From: JAVKBW01 sp964352715 | GTDB lineage: Bacteria; Pseudomonadota; Alphaproteobacteria; UBA8366; Aestuariispiraceae | Length of the DNA: 19,090 nucleotides | Direction of reading: 5' to 3' | Assembly (NCBI GenBank): GCA_964352715.1 | Contig: CAYGSU010000076.1 | Location: 1 to 19,090 of the forward strand | Shown: in pieces, positions 1-9,431 of the stretch | How positions within the stretch are numbered: position 1 is the stretch's first letter | Layout: every line of letters starts with the position of its first letter | The notes under the pieces: generated by a model | The model's database searches: none | Told to the model about the DNA's origin: nothing | What the model saw: the letters and a program-made list of their open reading frames with translations, nothing else | Translations under genes and position numbers: made by a program

Positions 1-2
1 AG

Positions 3-707
3 CCTGAACCGGTGCCAGAGCCCGAACCCGAGCCGGTTGCCGAGCCTGAGCCTGCCCCCGAACCTGCACCCGCACCGGAGCCTGTCGTGGAGCCGGAACC
101 CGAGCCTGTGCCCGAGCCGGAGCCGAAACCGGAAGTCGCCAAACCGGAACCGCCACCGCCACCGCCTGCGCCGCCGGCGCAACCGAAGCCAAAGGCCAAG
201 CCGAAGGAAGAGCCGCCGAAGAACGACTTCGCGAGCCTTCTGAAAACGGTGCAGGACCTGAGTGACGAGAAGCCGCCACCGCCGAAGAAGGAAGAAAAGA
301 AAGAGGAACCGACAACCTCGCTGGCGGATGCTGTAAAATCAGCGCTGAACAACACGCAACCGAAACCGACGACGGCGAGTGCGCGGGCCGAATCCGCGCT
401 GAGCCTCAGTGAGCTGGATGCCGTGCGTCGGCAGATCGCCGGTTGCTGGAACGTCCCGGCGGGTGCGCGCAATGCGGAAAACCTGATCGTCGAGGTCAGG
501 ATCGAGGTGAATCCTGACCGCACGGTTCGTGATGCAAGGCTAGTCGATCCGTCGAAGGCGGTAGATCAGTTCTGGCGTACGGCGGCGGAAAGTGCATTGC
601 GCGCCGTTTTGAATCCACGGTGCAGCCCGTTACAATTGCCGCCTGACAAATACGATACGTGGCGATCCATTATATTTACGTTTAATCCGCAGGAGATGCT
701 GGGCTGA
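3..707 (+). CDS. tolA: TolA, C-terminal part (5' end outside window)
   Basis: TolA links the inner-membrane TolQR motor to TolB/Pal across the periplasm. The frame is open from base 3 with no start in view, so the N-terminal membrane anchor lies outside the window. The visible part starts with about 70 residues of Pro-Glu then Pro-Lys spacer, in place of the long Ala/Lys helix of E. coli TolA. A charged Lys/Glu/Pro stretch follows, then a C-terminal globular domain of about 100 residues beginning near LSELDAVRRQIAGCW. That domain has two Cys (codons at 444-446 and 621-623), matching the disulfide pair usual in TolA domain III. The stop TGA overlaps by one base an ATG at 707, and tolB follows directly, so translation is probably linked. 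TonB-like proteins share the Pro-rich spacer, but the tolB-pal context and the Cys-paired domain favour TolA. Confidence 0.88.
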   Translation, partial: PEPVPEPEPEPVAEPEPAPEPAPAPEPVVEPEPEPVPEPEPKPEVAKPEPPPPPPAPPAQPKPKAKPKEEPPKNDFASLLKTVQDLSDEKPPPPKKEEKKEEPTTSLADAVKSALNNTQPKPTTASARAESALSLSELDAVRRQIAGCWNVPAGARNAENLIVEVRIEVNPDRTVRDARLVDPSKAVDQFWRTAAESALRAVLNPRCSPLQLPPDKYDTWRSIIFTFNPQEMLG

Positions 708-748
708 TGCGTTTAGAAACCAGAACCTTTGCTTTTTGGAGATTACAG

Positions 749-2077
749 ATGACTGATTTTTGTCAGCGCATAGCGATGCTCGCCCTTTTTGCAGGTCTGT
801 GCCTTGGCATCGCAGGGACGACGGCGCGGGCGGAAATCCGGATCGATATAACGCAGGGCAATGTCGAACCCCTGCCGATCGCGATTACCGATTTCGTAGG
901 AAGCAGCGATTCTGCAAGTCAGATCGGCACGGAAATGGCGAAAGTCATCACTGACAATCTGGAACGATCGGGTCTGTTCCGGCCGCTTGATCCGCGCGCG
1001 TTCATCCAGAACACGGCCAGCATTCAGGTGCAGCCGCGGTTTTCGGACTGGCGGGTCATCAGCGCTCAGGCCCTGGTGAACGGGGCGATTACGGTGGTCG
1101 AAGGCGGCAAGGTGCGGGTGGAATTCCGGCTATGGGATGTGTTCGCCGAAACCCAGATCGTCGGACGGGCCTATACCACGCTGGAAAGCAACTGGCGGCG
1201 GATCGCCCACAAGGTGTCTGACGATATTTATGAGCGGCTGACCGGCGAAACCGGTTATTTCGACACCCGCATCGTCTATGTCGCGGAAAGCGGGCCGAAG
1301 GAAAACAGAACCAAGCGGCTGGCGATCATGGATCAGGACGGCGCCAATCACACCTATCTGACGGACGGTCGGGAACTGGTGCTGACGCCGCGCTTTTCGC
1401 CCGCCCTGCAGGAAATCACTTATCTCAGTTACTTCGGCAACAAGCCCCGGGTGTATCTGTTCAACCTGCAAACCGGCCGGCGCGAATTGCTGGGCGTGTT
1501 TCCCGGCATGACGTTCGCGCCGCGCTTTTCGCCCGACGGCAACAGCGTGATCATGAGCCATGCCGAAAACGGCAACACCGACATCCATGTGATGGACTTG
1601 CGGACACGCCAGCCGAAACGTCTGACTACCGGTCCGGCAATCGACACCTCGCCGACCTATTCACCGGACGGCGAACGTATCGCATTCAACTCCGACCGGG
1701 GCGGGTCTCCTCAAATTTACGTGATGAACGCCGACGGCTCCGACCAGAAGCGAATCAGTTTCGGTCAGGGCGGTTACGCCACACCGGTATGGTCGCCACG
1801 CGGCGACTTGATTGCGTTTACCAAGTGGCGGCAGGGCCGGTTCCATATCGGCGTGATGCGGCCGGACGGATCGGGCGAACGTTTGTTGACGGAAAGTTTT
1901 CTGGATGAAGCGCCGACCTGGTCGCCGAACGGCCGTGTTATCATGTTTTTTCGGCAGGAACGCGGCGAAACCGGCAAGACCCGCATGTATTCGGTTGATT
2001 TGACAGGGTACAATTTACGCGAAGTTTTGACCCCCGGCGATGCCTCTGACCCGGCATGGTCGCCCCTGAATCCCTAG
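749..2077 (+). CDS. tolB: Tol-Pal system beta-propeller protein TolB
   Basis: TolB is the periplasmic partner of Pal and TolA. An in-frame ATG at 707 exists, but I chose the ATG at 749 because GGAG (738-741) sits 7 nt before it. It gives a compact signal peptide (MTDFCQRIAMLALFAGLCLG, cleavage after ARA, mature start EIRID). The 707 start would add 14 residues before the signal. The 442-aa product has an N-terminal alpha/beta domain (about residues 30-160) and then six-bladed propeller repeats. These show the recurring FSPDG, YSPDGERIAF, WSPRGDLIAF, WSPNGRVI and AWSPL motifs, each followed by an IYVMNADGS-like strand. Length is normal for TolB. The gene follows tolA in the conserved tol order. 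Confidence 0.96.
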   Translation: MTDFCQRIAMLALFAGLCLGIAGTTARAEIRIDITQGNVEPLPIAITDFVGSSDSASQIGTEMAKVITDNLERSGLFRPLDPRAFIQNTASIQVQPRFSDWRVISAQALVNGAITVVEGGKVRVEFRLWDVFAETQIVGRAYTTLESNWRRIAHKVSDDIYERLTGETGYFDTRIVYVAESGPKENRTKRLAIMDQDGANHTYLTDGRELVLTPRFSPALQEITYLSYFGNKPRVYLFNLQTGRRELLGVFPGMTFAPRFSPDGNSVIMSHAENGNTDIHVMDLRTRQPKRLTTGPAIDTSPTYSPDGERIAFNSDRGGSPQIYVMNADGSDQKRISFGQGGYATPVWSPRGDLIAFTKWRQGRFHIGVMRPDGSGERLLTESFLDEAPTWSPNGRVIMFFRQERGETGKTRMYSVDLTGYNLREVLTPGDASDPAWSPLNP

Positions 2078-2408
2078 TGTTTTTACGGGTAATGTCGGGC
2101 GGGACGATTGGTGGTATTGTGGCATGCGGTATTCGGGTACGTCGCCGATTGGGTAGAGTTGGACCGTTTCATTGTCTCTGACAGCTCGTTTTGAAGTCAA
2201 ACATGTTAAAATCGCGGGAAACATTTCAAAAATACTTTAAAATGCCGTCTAACTATTGAGTGATAAGGTTGAATTAAGGCAAATCTCATGCTTTATATGC
2301 GTCGTTCCGGCACAAAGTGGGCCGGTCTTCTGTTTACGTACGATCCATCACGGAACGACCGGTGGGCGGTCATAACGTTGGGTCCGCCTCAAAGGGGGTG
2401 TTTTAGAA
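2078..2408 (+). other. Intergenic spacer between tolB and pal
   Basis: This 331-bp stretch has no supported gene. It holds a candidate promoter (2269-2298), a 9-bp dyad GTCGTTCCG (2301-2309) with CGGAACGAC (2351-2359), and a small hairpin GGCGG (2365-2369) with CCGCC (2384-2388) next to the pal ribosome binding site. I saw no intrinsic terminator for tolB. The spacer suggests pal can be transcribed separately from tolQRAB. Confidence 0.6.
2269..2298 (+). promoter_or_regulatory. Candidate sigma70-type promoter for pal
   Basis: TTGAAT (2269-2274) and TTATAT (2293-2298) are separated by 18 bp, in an AT-rich patch unlike the surrounding GC-rich sequence. Initiation would fall near 2305, leaving a leader of about 100 nt before the pal ATG. 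This is a motif match only. Confidence 0.35.
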
Positions 2409-2942
2409 ATGCGCTTTAAGTTAATCAGCCTGTTAGCGGCATTGGTTTTGGTCTCGGCATGCGCGAGCGAACCGGAAGAATCCAGTGAAGCGACAAATGT
2501 CGGTGCTTCTGATACAAGCACGACAACCACCACGACCACCACGCAAACGGCCGAAGCCCCTGCAATTACTCCTGGCAGCGTCAAGGACTTTGTCGTCAAT
2601 GTCGGTGACCGGGTATTCTATGATTTCGACAGCAGCGATATCCGTTCCGATGCGGTGCCGACACTGGAAGCCCAGGCGGCTTTCCTGCGCACCTTCCCGT
2701 CACTGACGCTGGTTGTCGAAGGTCATGCAGATGAACGTGGCACGCGTGAATACAACCTGGCGCTCGGCGAACGCCGTGCGAACGCACACAAGGACTATCT
2801 GATCAGTCTCGGTGTCGATCCGGCGCGTATTGAAACCATTTCCTACGGCAAAGAACGGCCGGCGGTTGCGGGTTCAAACGAGTCGGCCTGGGCGCAGAAC
2901 CGTCGTTCGGTTGTGGCTCTGAAGAACGCACCGGCCAGCTAA
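2409..2942 (+). CDS. pal: Peptidoglycan-associated lipoprotein Pal
   Basis: Pal is an outer-membrane lipoprotein that binds peptidoglycan non-covalently and TolB. The 177-aa product has a lipoprotein signal with lipobox VSAC (Cys18). A low-complexity linker with eight consecutive Thr (residues 38-45) follows, then an OmpA-like domain from about residue 60. The domain carries the diaminopimelate-binding signature GHADERGTREYN (residues 105-116), the LGERRA helix, and SYGKERP. A purine run AAAGGGGGTG (2391-2400) provides the ribosome binding site about 10 nt before the ATG. A strong intrinsic terminator follows the stop, so transcription largely ends here rather than continuing into cpoB. Confidence 0.97.
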   Translation: MRFKLISLLAALVLVSACASEPEESSEATNVGASDTSTTTTTTTTQTAEAPAITPGSVKDFVVNVGDRVFYDFDSSDIRSDAVPTLEAQAAFLRTFPSLTLVVEGHADERGTREYNLALGERRANAHKDYLISLGVDPARIETISYGKERPAVAGSNESAWAQNRRSVVALKNAPAS

Positions 2943-2960
2943 GGCCAGACTGCGACAGTT

Positions 2961-2997
2961 AAAAAGCGGGCCGGCTTGCAGAAGTCGGCCCGTTTTT
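2961..2997 (+). terminator. Intrinsic terminator after pal
   Basis: An 11-bp stem pairs 2967-2977 (CGGGCCGGCTT) with 2982-2992, with one G-U pair and a 4-nt loop GCAG. TTTTT (2993-2997) follows directly and AAAAA (2961-2965) precedes it. This is a textbook Rho-independent terminator 24 nt after the pal stop. Confidence 0.93.
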
Positions 2998-3084
2998 CTT
3001 TGTCTCCATTAGGTCCGTCAGCACGTCGGGGTTTCGGCGATTGCCATTCGGTGCCGACAGGCCTTATTTTTGCCAGAATGATTT

Positions 3085-3100
3085 GTGATAGTCGTATCAC
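3085..3100 (+). promoter_or_regulatory. Perfect dyad upstream of cpoB
   Basis: GTGATA (3085-3090), spacer GTCG, and TATCAC (3095-3100) form a perfect 6-bp inverted repeat 27 bp before the cpoB start. A weak -35 (TTGCCA, 3070-3075) and -10 (TCGTAT, 3092-3097) with 16-bp spacing overlap it. Because pal ends in a strong terminator, a cpoB promoter is expected in this spacer. Whether the dyad is an operator is inference. Confidence 0.3.
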
Positions 3101-3126
3101 TGAAATGACGGGTTATTGAGGGTTCT

Positions 3127-4251
3127 ATGGTGGTTCTTGCGAAGCGGTCGTTTTTCATTCCCGTCCTTTGCGGCGTTCTTCTTAGCGTGGCGCTGCCGGT
3201 CGCGATGCCGGCCCGAGCCCAGGATTCCACGCTGGCGCAGGAACTCGACCGGATCCGGCGTGACGTCAAGGATCTGCAGCGAACCGTCTTCGCCGGCGAA
3301 AAGCCGCCTGAAGGCGCAGTCGATTCCATCGACTCGGCCAATGCCAGCGCGATGGCGCGAACCCAGCTCAAGATCCAGGCGCTGGAAAACCGCATCAGAG
3401 GCCTGACCGGACAGATGGAAGAAATCCGCTTCCAGGTTGATTCCGTTTCCACCCGTCTCGATAAACTGATCTCGGATGTCGATTACCGCCTGCAGGCGCT
3501 GGAGAACGGCACAGCCACCCCGTCGAAGCAGGTTGGACAAGCACAGACCGGTCAATCCGGCTTCGGCAGCCAGGCAGCCGTGACGCAAACCGACGGGCAG
3601 GGCACGACCATTATTTCTTCTTCGGGCGAGCAGGTTGAACAGGTCGATGCATTGCAGGCGGGCCAGCAATCGCTCGGTCAGCTTTCGGCGACTCAGTCCG
3701 GCCAGATCATCGCGACACAAAACACCAACCAGGCCAATGTCGAAGCCTCCGCTTTCCAGCCGCAGCCAACGGCGGAAGACGTCCCCAGCGCGGTTCCGGT
3801 TACCGGATCCGTGGTTGAGGGCAATCAGCAGACCGCTGCACTGGCGCTTGGCGAATTGCCGGCCGGCACGCCGAAGGAACAGTATGACTATGCTTTCAAC
3901 CTGCTGCGAGACCGCAACTTCCCGGCGGCGGAAGCGGCGTTGAAGACATTTCTTGATCAGAATGAATCCGGTCCACTGGCCGGCAACGCCATGTACTGGC
4001 TGGGTGAATCCCATTATGCGCGGCAGGACTTCCGTTCGGCAGCGTCGGTGTTCGTCGATGCCTATACGAACTTTCCGAACGGCTCGAAAGCCTCGCATTC
4101 GCTGCTGAAACTCGGCATGTCACTTGGGGCGCTCGGCAAGACCAAGGAAGCCTGCATCGCCTTTCAGGAACTGAAAACGAAATTCCCGAATGCCGGCGAC
4201 CGCGTGCTGAACCGGGCCGAAGCGGAAGCGGCGAAAGTCGGCTGTGCCTGA
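3127..4251 (+). CDS. cpoB: Cell division coordinator CpoB (YbgF)
   Basis: CpoB is a periplasmic Tol-associated protein that coordinates outer-membrane constriction with septal peptidoglycan synthesis. The 374-aa product has a signal peptide cleaved after PARA (residue 31). A heptad-like coiled coil covers about residues 35-127 (the trimerisation region in this family) and a Gln/Ser-rich disordered linker covers about 130-245. The C-terminal YbgF/TPR domain has three TPR-like units at about 250-283, 286-320 and 323-357. GAGGG (3118-3122) lies close before the ATG. A GTG immediately after the ATG is an equally possible start. The linker is longer than in E. coli, as is common in Alphaproteobacteria. 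tilS follows after 26 bp. Confidence 0.95.
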   Translation: MVVLAKRSFFIPVLCGVLLSVALPVAMPARAQDSTLAQELDRIRRDVKDLQRTVFAGEKPPEGAVDSIDSANASAMARTQLKIQALENRIRGLTGQMEEIRFQVDSVSTRLDKLISDVDYRLQALENGTATPSKQVGQAQTGQSGFGSQAAVTQTDGQGTTIISSSGEQVEQVDALQAGQQSLGQLSATQSGQIIATQNTNQANVEASAFQPQPTAEDVPSAVPVTGSVVEGNQQTAALALGELPAGTPKEQYDYAFNLLRDRNFPAAEAALKTFLDQNESGPLAGNAMYWLGESHYARQDFRSAASVFVDAYTNFPNGSKASHSLLKLGMSLGALGKTKEACIAFQELKTKFPNAGDRVLNRAEAEAAKVGCA

Positions 4252-4277
4252 CCTGCAGCAATGATCGGCTAAACCCT

Positions 4278-5419
4278 ATGGATGCGGCCATCTCATGCAC
4301 GGAATTTGAAGCGCTGGCAGCGCCATTGCTGCCGGCACAAGGCGGGCGACTGGCTGTTGCCTGTTCCGGCGGCCCCGACAGCATGGCGCTGACCTGTCTT
4401 CTNNNNNNNNNNNNNNNNNNNNNNNNNNNNNNNNNNNNNNNNNNNNNNNNNNNNNNNNNNNNNNNNNNNNNNNNNNNNNNNNNNNNNNNNNNNNNNNNNN
4501 NNCGCGGGGCAGCGGCGTCGACGGTCTGGCGGCGATGCAGCCGGTTGTGCTGCGTGACGGTGTAACCGTCGTGCGACCGGTGCTGACAGTGCCGAAGGCG
4601 CGGCTAGCGGCAACGCTGGATAGGGCGGGCTGGCCGTATGTTGCCGACCCGTCGAATGCCAATGAAGATTTTGCCCGGGTCCGGATGCGGGCGTTGATGC
4701 CGCTATTGGCCGGTGAAGGGCTGGATGCACGCCGTCTGGCGCGGACGGCCGAGCGCATGGCTGAAGCTTCTGTCGTTCTCGACGATGCGATGACCGATCT
4801 TTCTGAAACGGCCGTTGCGGTTCACCCGCAAGGCTATGCAATGGTTGATACGGCAGCGCTGCTTGCGGCCCGGCCGGATACGGCCTTTCGTCTGCTGTCG
4901 CACCTGTTGAGCTGCATCGGCGGAACAGCTTACCCGCCGCGTCTCGATCGCATCCAGCGCCTGGTGGCGGCGTTGCGGGGGGGAAGTTTCGGCCCGGGAC
5001 GCACCGCAGCCGGTTGTCGGCTGTTGATGCCGGGATCGGCAAAAGGGTCGTCGAGCAATACGGTACTGATCTGCCGTGAAACCGCGTCGATCGGCAGCCA
5101 GCAGGCGAAACAGGGATCGCAGATCTGGGACGGCCGGTTCGAACTGCATTTGTCCGGCAATATCAGCGGTGCTGTGATTGCACCGCTCGGCGTGGAAGGC
5201 TGGCGCGATGTCGCCGTTCTGTCGCCGGACTGCAAGCGAAATCCGGTCGGGCCAGCGCCTGTCAGACGCGGATTACCGGGCCTTTGGGTCGGTGGCAGGC
5301 TGGCCGCTGCCCCCAGCCTGGGTGTTGTCGATCCGGGAATTGTTGCGCCGATTGTGGAGAACTGCGCCCTTGCGCCGCGTTTAAATGCGCTTGCCGGGCC
5401 TTTTCATTGGCATGTCTGA
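4278..5419 (+). CDS. tilS: tRNA(Ile)-lysidine synthase TilS, interrupted by an assembly gap
   Basis: TilS uses ATP and lysine to convert C34 of tRNA-Ile2(CAU) to lysidine, so that it reads AUA. The N-terminal part (4278-4402) carries the PP-loop ATPase motif SGGPDS (residues 30-35). After 100 N the frame resumes at 4505 with RGSGVDGLAAM, the conserved TilS segment, followed by RPVL, WPYVADPSN and FARVRMR. The C-terminal substrate-binding region runs to the TGA at 5417-5419. The two halves are in different frames if the gap is taken as exactly 100, and the expected distance between the motifs is larger. The gap length is therefore a placeholder and the gene is probably intact. No clear Shine-Dalgarno precedes the ATG. 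The position between cpoB and ftsH is conserved. Confidence 0.92.
4403..4502. other. Assembly gap of 100 N inside tilS
   Basis: One hundred consecutive N. The flanks share no repeated sequence, so this is a real gap, unlike the one at 17123-17222. Counting codons, 125 coding bases precede it (2 left over) and 2 bases precede the next codon. The true missing length must therefore be 2 modulo 3, which 100 is not. Confidence 0.95.
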
Positions 5420-5521
5420 ACACTATCTATCGTGTCTGGGAACTTGAAATTGGCTAAAATACGGCCTGGCTGAACTGGACGGGGCCGAAAAAAAAACGTC
5501 TAATGCACGAAAATCTAAGCA

Positions 5522-5542
5522 TGCGCCTTTATTTGTGGCGCA
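5522..5542 (+). promoter_or_regulatory. Small hairpin in the ftsH leader
   Basis: TGCGCC (5522-5527) pairs with GGCGCA (5537-5542) around a 9-nt AU-rich loop, just upstream of the ftsH ribosome binding region. A TTGAAA (5444-5449) lies further up, but I found no convincing sigma32 or sigma70 -10 element at the right distance. The 146-bp tilS-ftsH spacer also has a 9-A run (5488-5496). A regulatory role is only suggested by position. Confidence 0.25.
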
Positions 5543-5565
5543 ATTGAAGAAAGGTTGAGAGCCCC

Positions 5566-7482
<1,917 letters not shown>

Positions 7483-7507
7483 CACAAACATATCAAGAAA
7501 CACGGAA

Positions 7508-7544
7508 ACCGGCGTCGGCCTTCTGGCTGGCGCCGGTCTTTTTT
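7508..7544 (+). terminator. Intrinsic terminator after ftsH, abutting the next ribosome binding site
   Basis: A 13-bp stem pairs 7508-7520 (ACCGGCGTCGGCC) with 7525-7537, with two G-U pairs and the loop TTCT. C and then TTTTTT (7539-7544) follow. The next base begins GGAGAGGG (7545-7552), the Shine-Dalgarno of the DUF1330 gene, so no promoter fits between terminator and gene. Confidence 0.93.
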
Positions 7545-7555
7545 GGAGAGGGTCT

Positions 7556-7843
7556 ATGAAAGGGTACTGGTTCGTCGTCGCCGGTGGCATAAGGGACACG
7601 GAAGCGCAGCAGGAATATGGGCGGCTCTGGAAACCGATAGCCGAAAAATATAATGCCAGGATCAACCCGATGGCTGAACCGGTCATTAAAAAGGAAATCC
7701 TGGGCACGGAACGGGTGATCGTTGTGGAGTTCCCCTCCCTTGCCGATGCAAAGGCGTGCTACGATGATCCGGCCTATCAGGAAGCCATGAAGTACGCCCT
7801 GAAAGCGTCGATGCGCGAGCTCTTCATCCTCGAAGCCGGCTGA
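7556..7843 (+). CDS. DUF1330 family protein
   Basis: This is a 95-aa protein of the DUF1330 family, a small ferredoxin-like (dimeric alpha/beta barrel) fold with no firmly known function. The start at ATG 7556 follows GGAGAGGG (7545-7552). The frame is open further upstream inside ftsH, but the family begins at MKGYWFVVAGGI. Family features are the opening beta strand, the AEPVIKKEIL segment, RVIVVEFPSLADAKACYDD (the typical hydrophobic strand followed by a helix), PAYQEAMKYALKAS, and the closing strand ELFILEAG. Codon choice resembles the neighbours. The ftsH terminator ends directly at its ribosome binding site, so expression must depend on readthrough or on a promoter inside ftsH. Confidence 0.85.
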   Translation: MKGYWFVVAGGIRDTEAQQEYGRLWKPIAEKYNARINPMAEPVIKKEILGTERVIVVEFPSLADAKACYDDPAYQEAMKYALKASMRELFILEAG

Positions 7844-7913
7844 AGGCCTGCTTGTTCACTACAGCCGATTCGGGTAACGACTCTTCTGGGGCGCTTTGAG
7901 CGGACGTCGATCA

Positions 7914-9251
7914 ATGAGCAGAAAATATTTCGGCACGGACGGCATGCGGGGAACGGCGAACACATCGCCGATTACGCCCGATGTCGTGCTGCGGCTGGCC
8001 ATGGCGGCGGCACAACAGTTCCGTCGCGGCAATCACCGCCACCGGGTGGTGATCGGCAAGGATACGCGGCTTTCCGGCTATATGCTCGAACCGGCGCTGA
8101 CTTCCGGTTTCATTTCGATGGGCATGGATGTGATCATTGTTGGCCCGATGCCGACACCGGCCATCGGCATGCTGACAACCTCACTGCGGGCCGATCTCGG
8201 CGTGATGATCTCGGCCTCGCACAACCCGTTTGAGGATAACGGCATCAAGTTGTTTGGCCCGGACGGGTTCAAGCTATCCGACGAGGTTGAAGCCAATATC
8301 GAAACCCTGATGGACAATGGACCGTTTGACCTGTCGCCGCCGGACTCGCTGGGCCGGGCGATGCGTCTGGACGATGCCCAGGGCCGCTATATCGAATTCG
8401 TCAAGCGCACGTTTCCGGCCGATCTCAGGCTGGACGGTCTGACCATTGTTGTCGATTGCGCCCATGGCGCGGCCTACAAGGTGGCTCCCACCGTGCTGTA
8501 CGAGCTTGGCGCGCATGTGGTGCCGCTGGCGGTCGAGCCGAACGGCAAGAATATCAACCGCGACTGCGGCGCGACCAATGTCGGCGCGATGCGTGAACAG
8601 GTGGTGGCGCATGGCGCGGACCTGGGAATCGCGCTGGATGGCGACGCCGACCGGGTTATCATCGCTGACGAGACCGGCGCTATTGTCGACGGTGATCAGG
8701 TGATGGGGCTTATCGCCCATTCCTGGGCTGATGCGGGAATCCTGAAAGGGGGGCTGGTTGCAACCGTAATGTCCAATCTGGGGCTTGAACGGTATCTGGG
8801 CGACCGCAATATCGGCTTTGCCCGGGCTGCTGTCGGCGACCGGTATGTGGTGGAGAAGATGCGGGCGGACGGCTGGAACCTGGGCGGTGAACAATCCGGC
8901 CACATCATCCTGACCGATTATGCGACAACGGGTGACGGCATTCTGGCGGCGCTGCAGGCAATTGCCGTGATGGTGCGGCGCGACCAGCCGATGAGCACAG
9001 TCGGGCGGGTCTTTGAACAGGTGCCGCAACTTTTGAAAAACGTGCGCTACAACGGCGGTAAGCCGCTGGAGAACGACAGCGTTCAGAAAGCCATTGCCGA
9101 CGGACAATCCCGGCTCGGCACGTCCGGCCGACTGGTTATTCGGGCTTCGGGTACCGAACCGTTGATCCGCGTCATGGCGGAAGGCGATGATGAAAAGCTG
9201 GTCGAAACCGTTGTTGACGGCATTGTCGATGCCGTGGAAAACGCGGCATAA
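7914..9251 (+). CDS. glmM: Phosphoglucosamine mutase GlmM
   Basis: GlmM converts glucosamine-6-phosphate to glucosamine-1-phosphate for UDP-GlcNAc, and hence for peptidoglycan and lipopolysaccharide. An upstream in-frame TTG at 7896 exists, but ATG 7914 gives the family N-terminus MSRKYFGTDGMRGTAN and exactly 445 aa, the E. coli length. Visible sites are the phosphorylated catalytic serine in SASHNP (Ser102), the metal loop DGDADR (242-247), the sugar-binding loop GEQSGH (325-330), and the phosphate-binding loop RASGTEP (410-416). The Shine-Dalgarno is weak (GAGCGGACG). In many Alphaproteobacteria glmM lies near ftsH and folP, but no folP is present here. Confidence 0.97.
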   Translation: MSRKYFGTDGMRGTANTSPITPDVVLRLAMAAAQQFRRGNHRHRVVIGKDTRLSGYMLEPALTSGFISMGMDVIIVGPMPTPAIGMLTTSLRADLGVMISASHNPFEDNGIKLFGPDGFKLSDEVEANIETLMDNGPFDLSPPDSLGRAMRLDDAQGRYIEFVKRTFPADLRLDGLTIVVDCAHGAAYKVAPTVLYELGAHVVPLAVEPNGKNINRDCGATNVGAMREQVVAHGADLGIALDGDADRVIIADETGAIVDGDQVMGLIAHSWADAGILKGGLVATVMSNLGLERYLGDRNIGFARAAVGDRYVVEKMRADGWNLGGEQSGHIILTDYATTGDGILAALQAIAVMVRRDQPMSTVGRVFEQVPQLLKNVRYNGGKPLENDSVQKAIADGQSRLGTSGRLVIRASGTEPLIRVMAEGDDEKLVETVVDGIVDAVENAA

Positions 9252-9264
9252 CACCGGGTTTGTC

Positions 9265-9291
9265 GCCGCCTGTGGTGGTGAAATCGGCGGC
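9265..9291 (+). other. Weak inverted repeat after glmM
   Basis: GCCGCC (9265-9270) pairs with GGCGGC (9286-9291) over a 15-nt loop, 13 bp past the glmM stop. There is no T-tract, so it may protect the 3' end or take part in Rho-dependent termination. The rest of the 241-bp glmM-csp spacer is AT-richer. Apart from the leader hairpin at 9432-9454, I found no confident promoter in it. Confidence 0.25.
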
Positions 9292-9431
9292 CGTCGCACA
9301 AATCGCTTGTATTTCCGGTTACGGACCCCCATCTTTGCTGTGTCGAAATTGCCGAACCGTTGAGTTTTCTCGCGTTCCCTTGTTTGAACGTGCATGTGAC
9401 ACACTTTTCTACAAAATCGATCTTTAGTTAT

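Noticed and set aside
37..243. 68-aa reading frame inside tolA in another frame
   Set aside because: It is an Arg/Ser/Pro-rich shadow of the Pro-Glu repeat and has no protein-like features.
2092..2181. 29-codon frame MSGGTIGGIVACGIRVRR in the tolB-pal spacer
   Set aside because: There is no Shine-Dalgarno, it is short, and nothing supports expression.
3097..4098. 333-aa minus-strand frame opposite cpoB
   Set aside because: It is a long antisense frame caused by GC-rich codon bias. The plus strand has a signal peptide, coiled coil and TPR domain of the expected family and position.
5444..5460. TTGAAA and TAAAAT as an ftsH promoter, or TTGAAA as a sigma32 -35
   Set aside because: The two hexamers are only 5 bp apart, and no heat-shock -10 (CCCATNT-like) stands at the right distance.
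5488..5496. Nine-A run downstream of tilS as a terminator on the minus strand
   Set aside because: No minus-strand gene precedes it and no GC stem lies next to it.
9384..9415. TTGAAC with TACAAA as the csp promoter
   Set aside because: The 20-bp spacing is too long and no better -10 is in place, so I make no promoter call for csp.
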